IMG/VR virus record: IMGVR_UViG_3300042387_001118
Coordinates: 1 to 34,654 of that record
DNA length: 34,654 nucleotides
Reading direction: 5' to 3' (one strand)
From: a virus
This document shows positions 29,123 through 34,654 of the stretch, piece after piece. Below the pieces are notes generated by a model. That model was not told the DNA's origin and made no database searches. It was given only the letters and a program-made list of their open reading frames with translations. The translations under genes were made by a program, and so were the position numbers. The number at the start of each line of letters is the position of its first letter. Position 1 is the first letter of the stretch.

Positions 29123-30987
29123 GGTTTTCTCCTATATCCTGATGGGCCAGAAGCGCCTCCGCCTCCAGTACTTCCTCCTGTTGAGCCACTTGCAGCACCT
29201 GCAGCAGCACCAACAGCATTTATTGCAGCACCTGCCGCAATAACTGTTGCAACAACAGCTTTTGTTGATTCTTCGCGCTCTTCAGTAGACATATCAGCAC
29301 CAATACTTGCAAATGCTTGTAGTGCCTCACCTGGGTCGCTAAATATTGCGCCAATTAATTCGGATGGATTCTCTAGTAAAACTAGAGCCGCAGCTACGTC
29401 TGCTGTAATTATAACTTCATTACCTTCTTCATCCTGCCTAACCTCAACAGGGGTCTCTTCAGGAAGGTCCTTATACTCAATACCAGCATCTTGAATTTGC
29501 TCTTTTGTAAGAGTTTCTCCAGGGGCTACTGATTCAATAAGCGCTTCCGCAACTAATTCTTTTTCAGCGGTAGTTAGCTTTCCATCTTCAGATAAAGCTT
29601 CAGATAGGGCAGACACTTCTGCAGCAGTAACTTCTCCGTCTGCGGTTAAAGCATCCATAACGGCTTCAGAATCAGCGGCAGAAAGAGTGCCGTCAGATAA
29701 AACATCTTCTACAGCACTGGCGACTTCTTCAGCTTCTGTGGTAGGATCTGGTTCAGGTTCTACTATAGGAGGTTCAGGTGCAGGCTCAGGTGCAGGCTCA
29801 GGCTGTGGCTCAGGTTCAGGCTCAGGCTCAACGGGTGGCTCAGGCTTTGGCTCAGGCTCAGGACTTGGTTCAGGTTCGAGCTCAGGAACAGGTTCAGGCT
29901 CTGGGGCTGGCTCTGGCTCAGGTTGAGGCCCTGGCTCAGGCTCTGGGAGAGGCTCTGGGAGAGGCTCAGGCCCTGGCTCAGGCTCAACGGGTGGCTCAGG
30001 AATGGGATCTACAGGGACAGGCTCGACCGGCGGCTCAGAAGGCTGTTCGGGAGTTATTGGAGGAATACCAGGCTCGGGTTCTGGAATCGCCGGAGTCGGC
30101 TCAGGAGTTGGCTCAGGTTGAGGAACAGGTTGAGGTTCTGGAACCGTGGGAGAGACCACAGGTGGTTCGGGAATTGGAATTGGGGTAGGTTCTGGTGTTG
30201 GTTCTGGTGTTGGGGTTGGTGTCGGTGTTGGTTCCACTGCTGGTGGGATTGTTGGTATGGGCGTTGGTTCAACGGGAACAGGAGTAGGCGATGGAGTTGG
30301 TTCTGGTGTTTGTGGGGTTGTTGATGGGGTCGGTTCTGGGCTACTGGTCGGTGTTGCTTCGGGTGTGGCGCTTGGAGAAGGAGTTGGCTCAGGCGTTACT
30401 ACAGGTGTCGGAGTTGGAGTCGGTTCCGGAGTTGAAACCGGAGTGGGTGTGGGTTCAGAAGTCGGAGTGGGAGTCGGTGAAGGTAAGGCAGTCGGACTTG
30501 GAGATGGCGTTGGACTCGGCTCGGGCGAAACTGATGATTCGGGAGTAGGTGTTGGGCTAGGGGTTGGATCTACTGTTGCTGTTGGTGTATCTGATGGCGA
30601 AGGGCTTGGAGTCGGAGTTGTTGCAGTAGATGTATCAGAAGGTGTTGGTGAAGGTGTTGGAGTAGGCGTTGGTTCAATCGGTGTTGGAACTACTCCGTTG
30701 TAATAGCGAAGAGGCCCATCAGGAACAGTTGTTGAAACAAAAATTGGAAACCCGTTAGAAAACCCGCCTGTGCAGAAAAGCGCAGCAATATCACCTTTAC
30801 CATTAAAAAAGGCTTGTGAATTATCCCAACCAACATTAAAAACTTTTTGAGTGCCGTCATCTTTGGCGCAGGTAATTGTTGTTCCTGCAGGGGTCATCTC
30901 TGCATAAGCAGGGTTTGGGAATAATAAGGGAAAGAAGGCTCCGGATGTTAAAACGAATAGTGCTGCGAATAGGCGCAAGCGCTTCAT
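29119..30987 (-). CDS. Secreted protein with long proline-rich tract
   Basis: 622 residues. Residues 1-29 are a signal peptide ([10 protein letters not shown] ... A-Y-A). Residues 30-100 form a small domain with two cysteines. Residues ~101-415 are a tract with Pro at nearly every second position: T-P/S-P repeats first, then E-P repeats. Residues 416-480 contain three helical repeats of the type D-G-x-x-(S/T)-A-A-D, loosely EF-hand-like. Residues ~576-601 are hydrophobic ([10 protein letters not shown]), then a Gly/Ser-rich tail with R-R-K-P. It resembles a wall- or membrane-spanning stalk. No ribosome site precedes the ATG. Function unknown; prolines could be hydroxylated or glycosylated (inference). 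Confidence 0.75.
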   Translation of the reverse strand: MKRLRLFAALFVLTSGAFFPLLFPNPAYAEMTPAGTTITCAKDDGTQKVFNVGWDNSQAFFNGKGDIAALFCTGGFSNGFPIFVSTTVPDGPLRYYNGVVPTPIEPTPTPTPSPTPSDTSTATTPTPSPSPSDTPTATVDPTPSPTPTPESSVSPEPSPTPSPSPTALPSPTPTPTSEPTPTPVSTPEPTPTPTPVVTPEPTPSPSATPEATPTSSPEPTPSTTPQTPEPTPSPTPVPVEPTPIPTIPPAVEPTPTPTPTPEPTPEPTPIPIPEPPVVSPTVPEPQPVPQPEPTPEPTPAIPEPEPGIPPITPEQPSEPPVEPVPVDPIPEPPVEPEPGPEPLPEPLPEPEPGPQPEPEPAPEPEPVPELEPEPSPEPEPKPEPPVEPEPEPEPQPEPAPEPAPEPPIVEPEPDPTTEAEEVASAVEDVLSDGTLSAADSEAVMDALTADGEVTAAEVSALSEALSEDGKLTTAEKELVAEALIESVAPGETLTKEQIQDAGIEYKDLPEETPVEVRQDEEGNEVIITADVAAALVLLENPSELIGAIFSDPGEALQAFASIGADMSTEEREESTKAVVATVIAAGAAINAVGAAAGAASGSTGGSTGGGGASGPSGYRRKP

Positions 30988-30997
30988 AGGTAAAACT

Positions 30998-31006
30998 AAT
31001 ATATCA
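30998..31006 (-). promoter_or_regulatory. Extended -10 element of the proline-rich gene, possibly leaderless
   Basis: The minus strand reads TGATATATT (TG-n-TATATT), an extended -10. It lies just after the terminator at 31023-31041, so a new promoter is needed here. The predicted start of transcription falls within a few bases of the ATG at 30987, and no Shine-Dalgarno is present, which points to a leaderless message. No -35 is evident. Confidence 0.38.
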
Positions 31007-31022
31007 TTTTAAAATGCAAAAA

Positions 31023-31041
31023 GCCCGCCAAACTGGCGGGC
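31023..31041 (-). terminator. Intrinsic terminator after the PASTA-like structural gene
   Basis: GCCCGCC/GGCGGGC seven-pair stem with a five-base loop. On the minus strand it is followed by TTTTT; on the plus strand by CTTTTGTTT after an AAAA run, so it may work both ways. It ends the transcript of the gene at 31060-32115. Confidence 0.85.
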
Positions 31042-31059
31042 CTTTTGTTTGTGTTGAGT

Positions 31060-32115
31060 TTATGAAAGTGTTGCGTGAGGTGTAATTGTGATTGTAGCTG
31101 TTGAGGCAACTGAAGCTGCTCCTGCTGCAACTGACTGAGTCTTGATTGTTCCAGCAACACCTGAAAGACCAGCAACAGAAAGACCTGTTGTTGATAGCGC
31201 TCCTGTAGTTGTGGTTGTGTAAGAAACAGTGTTTGTAGCAACTGCTGTAACTGTAAATGTACCGTTAAGCGCTGTATCTGGTGCTACAAGTGACGCAACA
31301 GTGATCTTTGTGCCTACTGGGTACTTAGCGCCAGCACCTGCTGAGGTGATTGTTGCTGTTGTACCTGTGCGTGATACTGCTGTGATTGTTGAGACTGCGT
31401 TTGTAGCTGCTGTAGCTGTAGTGATGTTAGCTGCTTCGTAACCAGCATCCTTAAGGGTATCAAGGGCTACCGCTGTGGTGTTACCAAGTACGCTAGGTAC
31501 TACGATGTAACCAATTCCAGCACCATCAGATGCAGAAAGGGCAGTTGTTGATTCTACCTTGCCGTACCACTGTCCTGTAATTTCACCAGCGTTAGCTGCG
31601 TTAGTTACTGTGAACTGTAGCTTGTTAGCTGTAGCAACTGTTGCTGCTGAAAGATTGTAAGCTGAAGCTGTAAGACCTGTAATGTTTACAACGTCTCCTG
31701 GTTGAAGTTGGTTTAGTGAGGTGTAAGTAACTGTTGTTCCGTTGCCTGAAGCTGCTGTAACCTTGTAGTTACCTGCGCTAGGAATAAATCCTGGAAAACC
31801 TGACCACTCAGCTTCAATGTCTGAGTGATTTCCAAGTGCTGGATTTAGGCGTGCACTAGGAACTGTAGTTGTAGTTGTCCACTGTGCATTTTGCGCATCT
31901 CCGTATGCAACTGTTGCTGCTGGAGTTCCATCAGCACGCTCATCATTTGGTAGAGGTGGGCGGGATCCCCATACAAAGTCAATCTGTAGGTTTCCTGCTG
32001 AGTCTGTAAGATTACCATTGTTGTTAAGCGTAGCTGCAGTTGCTGCAATAGCTACGGATTCTGCTCCTGTAGCGTTGTCAGACCCAACTGCTGCGGGTGA
32101 ATTATAACTTGACAT
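31060..32115 (-). CDS. Ala/Thr-rich structural protein with PASTA-like repeat
   Basis: 351 residues. Residues ~117-173 and 247-300 are two related beta domains (G-T-T-V-T-Y-T and G-T-T-A-T-I-T, with V-G/P-G-D-x-V/I-x-I/V-x-x-L and N-T/K-V/L strands). Between them residues 204-250 (V-V-P-S-V-L-G ... A-L-D-T-L-K-D-A-G-Y) have the layout of a PASTA domain, which in bacteria binds peptidoglycan or beta-lactams. Highly repetitive, no cysteine, no signal peptide. A strong ribosome site (AAGGA) and a dedicated terminator suggest abundant expression, as for a decoration or appendage protein. Confidence 0.68.
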   Translation of the reverse strand: MSSYNSPAAVGSDNATGAESVAIAATAATLNNNGNLTDSAGNLQIDFVWGSRPPLPNDERADGTPAATVAYGDAQNAQWTTTTTVPSARLNPALGNHSDIEAEWSGFPGFIPSAGNYKVTAASGNGTTVTYTSLNQLQPGDVVNITGLTASAYNLSAATVATANKLQFTVTNAANAGEITGQWYGKVESTTALSASDGAGIGYIVVPSVLGNTTAVALDTLKDAGYEAANITTATAATNAVSTITAVSRTGTTATITSAGAGAKYPVGTKITVASLVAPDTALNGTFTVTAVATNTVSYTTTTTGALSTTGLSVAGLSGVAGTIKTQSVAAGAASVASTATITITPHATLS

Positions 32116-32177
32116 TATGTCCTTTTTCTCTAGAGGGATTTACAGCGCCTGATCGGGGCACCTAGATTAAGTATCTC

Positions 32178-32441
32178 TTAGCAATCCCAGGCTCGTCTGG
32201 CTTTATTCAAACGACTATTTGGATCTTTAGCTGCCTTAGGAAACATTTTAGCTTGGCCTGCAGATCGAGCACAGTATGACTTACGACGTGCGGCAGACTT
32301 CTTTGACTTGGCAGCTTCAGCTTTCTTTACAGGAGGCTTTAGATTGTGGCCTTCTTTTTTAGCTGAGGCGCGTCCTTTGGCGTTTAGTCCGCCATTAGGA
32401 TTTTGGCCTTCTTTTCTAGTCCATGCTGGTGACTTAGGCAT
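32178..32441 (-). CDS. DUF6321-like small basic protein
   Basis: 87 residues. The order A-W-T-R-K-E-G-Q-N-P-N-G-G-L-N-A-K-G-R, L-K-P-P-V, K-S-Y-C-A-R-S-A-G-Q, then D-P-N-S-R-L-N-K-A-R-R-A-W-x-C matches a small family I recall as DUF6321, frequent in tailed phages near packaging or virion genes (name from memory). Two conserved cysteines and many Lys/Arg suggest nucleic-acid contact. Start lies inside the end of the 51-residue gene (8-base overlap). Confidence 0.72.
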   Translation of the reverse strand: MPKSPAWTRKEGQNPNGGLNAKGRASAKKEGHNLKPPVKKAEAAKSKKSAARRKSYCARSAGQAKMFPKAAKDPNSRLNKARRAWDC

Positions 32442-32589
32442 AAGGGTCTATGTCCTCTTGTTTCTCTATTTTTTTCTTACTTTTCTTTAACTCTTTTCTT
32501 GCAAGAGCTTCAAAAGAAGACCAGTCTATTTTACCGTTTTTTTGAGGCAAATTGTCTAAATTATCAAACTGACCTGGCTCTGTCTTCAT
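32434..32589 (-). CDS. Small 51-residue charged protein
   Basis: A short gene from ATG at 32589 to TAA at 32434. It overlaps the previous stop as ATGA and the next start by eight bases. The sequence begins M-K-T-E-P-G-Q-F-D-N-L-D-N-L-P, contains G-K-I-D-W-S-S-F-E-A-L-A, a Lys-rich stretch (K-K-S-K-K-K) and ends Q-E-D-I-D-P-Y-A. No family recognised. The tight coupling on both sides is good evidence that it is translated. Confidence 0.72.
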   Translation of the reverse strand: MKTEPGQFDNLDNLPQKNGKIDWSSFEALARKELKKSKKKIEKQEDIDPYA

Positions 32590-32903
32590 TTGTTACCTAA
32601 ACCTGTTCTTAGTTCCCCTGCTCGACTTGCTAAACCACGCACAGCGCTTCTTCCTCTCCGCGCAACTTTTCCACCAACTTCTTTAGCCTTAGCTTGTACT
32701 TTTGGATCTTTAGCGGTATCTATTCCTTTTTGCACAACTTTGGAAACACCTTTTTTAATAAGAGGTGCGGCTAAAGTTCCGGCAATAGGGTGTGCGGCAA
32801 TAGCGGCACCTGCAGCAACAGCTCCTGCTTTATCAGCTGGGTTATCTGATTTAGCTACATCAGAAACAATACTGGCAACCCTAGCTATTTTGCCTGGTTT
32901 CAT
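32586..32903 (-). CDS. Small Ala-rich basic protein
   Basis: 105 residues. An Ala/Gly-rich N-terminal half with a mildly hydrophobic stretch (A-G-A-V-A-A-G-A-A-I-A-A-H-P-I-A-G-T) and a strongly basic C-terminus (K-V-A-R-R-G-R-S-A-V-R-G-L-A-S-R-A). Might be a membrane-interacting or DNA-binding virion component; no family recognised. Coupled to both neighbours: ATGA with the 51-residue gene, and its start overlaps the previous stop by four bases. Confidence 0.6.
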   Translation of the reverse strand: MKPGKIARVASIVSDVAKSDNPADKAGAVAAGAAIAAHPIAGTLAAPLIKKGVSKVVQKGIDTAKDPKVQAKAKEVGGKVARRGRSAVRGLASRAGELRTGLGNK

Positions 32904-33184
32904 TTGCTCTTCTTTCCGGCTCTGCGCTTGTTCTCTTTGCCTACGTTCTTGCTGTGAGACATAGCGCGTAGGTTACCCTTTGAGTCATTCTTCTTATTAT
33001 TATCTTTATGGTCAACGTCAGTATTTCGAGGTAGCTTTCCGTTTTTTGATTCATAATCAGCACGGGCTTTGTTCTTAGATGTAGTAACCCACTTACCGCC
33101 TACCTTTTTCTTGTAGACGTAGATAGGGCGACCGCCATTAGCGTCAGAGCCCTTGTATGGGCCAAACTTCTTTGTCTCAGCCAT
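32900..33184 (-). CDS. HNH-like protein
   Basis: 94 residues, very basic. The segment D58-H59-K-D-N-N-K-K-N-D, then G-N-L-R (N71) and S-K-N (N80) matches the HNH/HNN pattern of short phage nucleases (D-H-x-D-G-N ... N-L ... N). An N-terminal module, G-R-P-I-Y-V-Y-K-K-K-V-G-G-K-W, precedes it. It might nick DNA in packaging, or be a degenerate homing-type nuclease; the third motif residue (Asn) is acceptable for the family. Confidence in the fold is moderate. Confidence 0.68.
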   Translation of the reverse strand: MAETKKFGPYKGSDANGGRPIYVYKKKVGGKWVTTSKNKARADYESKNGKLPRNTDVDHKDNNKKNDSKGNLRAMSHSKNVGKENKRRAGKKSK

Positions 33185-33441
33185 TAAAAGAGTAGCCCCT
33201 GTTCACCGTGGTTATGTTTGCCATCTTTACGCGCTACGTTACATCCAGGACCATCGCAGGATATGCGATCTTCTGGATGCAAAATATTTTTTCTAATTAA
33301 AGCGTTTTCGTACTGCTGTACATCAGCCATGCTTTTAAACCCCCGAATGCCGTAAGTTTGCCCAGCAACAAGCACACTGTGCTCATTCCATGGGCGAGCT
33401 TCTTTAGACTCTCTAGGTATATTAGCTGGATCTGGATACAT
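33184..33441 (-). CDS. Small protein with possible C-terminal zinc site
   Basis: 85 residues when started at M-Y-P-D-P-A-N-I-P-R. That ATG lies one base after the upstream stop, whereas an ATG 25 codons further up would overlap the previous gene and has no ribosome site. The C-terminus has C-D-G-P-G-C with a following H-N-H (K-H-N-H-G), a possible metal site. The middle reads G-Q-T-Y-G-I-R-G-F-K-S-M-A-D-V-Q-Q-Y. Function unknown. Confidence 0.6.
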   Translation of the reverse strand: MYPDPANIPRESKEARPWNEHSVLVAGQTYGIRGFKSMADVQQYENALIRKNILHPEDRISCDGPGCNVARKDGKHNHGEQGLLF

Positions 33442-33442
33442 G

Positions 33443-34654
33443 TTATGTGGGCCTACGTGGGGACCTAACAGAAGTAAATCCTGCTTTTTTGTATACCGTT
33501 GGTGTTGTGCCTGCATTTTCAGCTATTGCAACAGAGCCACCGCTTCCCTTAGGAGGAACAAAGCCTTTAGGCTTTGCTTGAGGTTTTGAAACTCTTTGAG
33601 CTTTTCCAGCAACTTTCTTGTAATCAAAAGTTTCTCCTTGAGGAGTATGAACTGTAACAGCTCCGTGAGTCATCACATCCGAAAGTATTGAGTCGGTAAT
33701 TGGATGAGAGCCACGTTTACGAGAAGTACTCTTTTGAGTTGGGCTTTCCTCAGAGTAGTTAGTAATTTGTAGTTTTTCGTAATCGTGATGGGCAAGACTT
33801 CCTGCAGGACCTCCTGTAGGGGTTGTCACATCAACTGTTCTATTTTCAAGCCCCTTACGGCGCCGTGCGCGAACAGTTCCGCTTTTACGTGATGTTGAGG
33901 GCGCATACGGACGCTTAGGATCTCCAGTAGGTGTCCAGTGAGTAAGTTTACCTTCACCACGAATATTAGAAATAATTTTATCTCTATACTCTTTCATGCC
34001 GCCAGGTACTCTATCTCTTACATATCTTTGAATTACTGATGCTGGATGACCTAAGTGATTAGATAATTCATGCGCCATAGCTAAATCGCTACCTACGTAC
34101 TTATCAGTAGTAGGCACTAAACGATCTGCAGCATAATCAGCACTAATGTGCATCGCATCAGTTTCTGTAATATGGCCAGCTTTTAATGCAGCCTCTGTGT
34201 CTTCCTTAGAACCCTGTATACCAAGATTAATAGGATTCTGAACTTTAACTCTAGAACCTCTTAGCAAATCTTCAGCTTCAGCTTTCTTTATTTTTTTAGA
34301 CTTTAGCGCTGCTGCAACATCTTCTGGTTTAGCAGCTTTACTAGTAGTAGTTCCTGCTCTTTTCATTGCTTCTGCAATTTGTCGGCTTTGTATGTTAGAA
34401 GATACGTTTTGCACGTCAGACTCACGAGCTTTCATTGCGTAATAAATATGTCGTTCAGATGCAGTTGTTGGAACTACTGAATCAGGGTTAGCAGTTTTAT
34501 TATCGCCTTGATATGCGCCGTCAGCTCTTTCTTGAGCAGTAGGTATCTGCGCTGAAGTTAACTTATTAAACTTAGCTGCGCCACGTCTACGAGTGTTTGT
34601 AGTACCTGAAGTTGATTTAAGTGCTGCAGAGGACACAGCACGACGGTCACCACT
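33443..34654 (-). CDS. Large basic protein, 5' end outside the window (partial)
   Basis: At least 403 codons; the frame is open to the right edge, so its start is probably beyond 34654. A GTG at 34636 is possible but has no evident ribosome site. It is basic, Lys/Arg/Ser/Thr-rich, with helical regions (A-E-A-M-K-R-A-G, K-P-E-D-V-A-A-A-L-K-S-K) and a segment A-M-A-H-E-L-S-N-H-L-G-H-P-A-S-V-I-Q-R-Y. No family recognised. The C-terminal ~120 residues look disordered. A head-interior or packaging role is possible but unsupported. Confidence 0.55.
   Translation of the reverse strand, partial: SGDRRAVSSAALKSTSGTTNTRRRGAAKFNKLTSAQIPTAQERADGAYQGDNKTANPDSVVPTTASERHIYYAMKARESDVQNVSSNIQSRQIAEAMKRAGTTTSKAAKPEDVAAALKSKKIKKAEAEDLLRGSRVKVQNPINLGIQGSKEDTEAALKAGHITETDAMHISADYAADRLVPTTDKYVGSDLAMAHELSNHLGHPASVIQRYVRDRVPGGMKEYRDKIISNIRGEGKLTHWTPTGDPKRPYAPSTSRKSGTVRARRRKGLENRTVDVTTPTGGPAGSLAHHDYEKLQITNYSEESPTQKSTSRKRGSHPITDSILSDVMTHGAVTVHTPQGETFDYKKVAGKAQRVSKPQAKPKGFVPPKGSGGSVAIAENAGTTPTVYKKAGFTSVRSPRRPT

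Noticed and set aside
29687-30703. Several long plus-strand readings rich in Gly-Ser, Val-Gly or Gln-Ala
   Set aside because: They are complements of the proline-rich codons of the minus-strand gene, with no ribosome sites and no stops only because of the repeat composition.
1-34654. Prophage or lysogeny signals (integrase, repressor, attachment sites)
   Set aside because: None seen. The window only covers late genes, so lifestyle cannot be judged.

Overview
The window reads as a segment of the late (virion and lysis) region of a tailed double-stranded DNA phage. Nearly every gene lies on the minus strand, packed with 1-11 base overlaps (TAATG, ATGA, GTGA), so transcription runs from high to low coordinates. 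The host cannot be fixed from sequence alone. Moderate-to-low GC, a CHAP-type endolysin, a PASTA-like repeat, frequent GTG/TTG starts and a few possible leaderless promoters would suit an aquatic actinobacterial host. The oxygenase and small zinc-ribbon families are also familiar from cyanophages. No integrase, repressor, tRNA, CRISPR array or replication gene is visible. Tail tube and tape measure genes are absent and presumably lie beyond position 1.

Layout in transcription order. 34654-31060: a partial minor protein, small basic proteins (HNH-like, DUF6321-like), and an Ala/Thr-rich structural protein with a PASTA-like repeat, followed by a strong terminator. 30987-27804: a lysis/envelope block with a secreted protein carrying a ~315-residue proline-rich tract, a 56-aa two-TM protein, a lipoprotein, a second two-TM protein and a CHAP endolysin. 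27796-27215: a JmjC/cupin-like oxygenase. 26661-27179: the only plus-strand gene, a secreted lysozyme-like enzyme, which shares a bidirectional terminator with the oxygenase. 26429-18162: packaging and head genes (small proteins, TerL, SPP1-type portal, coiled-coil scaffold, N4-gp56-type major capsid protein), punctuated by strong hairpins. 18040-12408: connector and fibre genes, ending in a fibronectin-like protein with a pure Phe/Pro tract.

12366-4084 is the striking part: a cassette of seven distinct prolyl-4-hydroxylase-like Fe(II)/2-oxoglutarate oxygenases, interleaved with a DUF6065-like protein, another uncharacterised protein, a glutathione-peroxidase-like protein and a short-chain dehydrogenase. 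It sits between two groups of fibre genes. Nearby on either side are paralogous pairs of small genes (a six-cysteine zinc-ribbon-like protein and a small beta-rich protein), in opposite gene order. 3957-1: more fibre genes, including one whose jelly-roll domain seems interrupted by a ~330-residue insert with 36 cysteines, and then probable neck genes.

Working hypothesis (inference): the cassette hydroxylates or otherwise oxidises proline-rich or fibre proteins of the virion, or modifies the host envelope. The Phe/Pro protein encoded directly upstream and the proline-rich secreted protein are the obvious candidate substrates.
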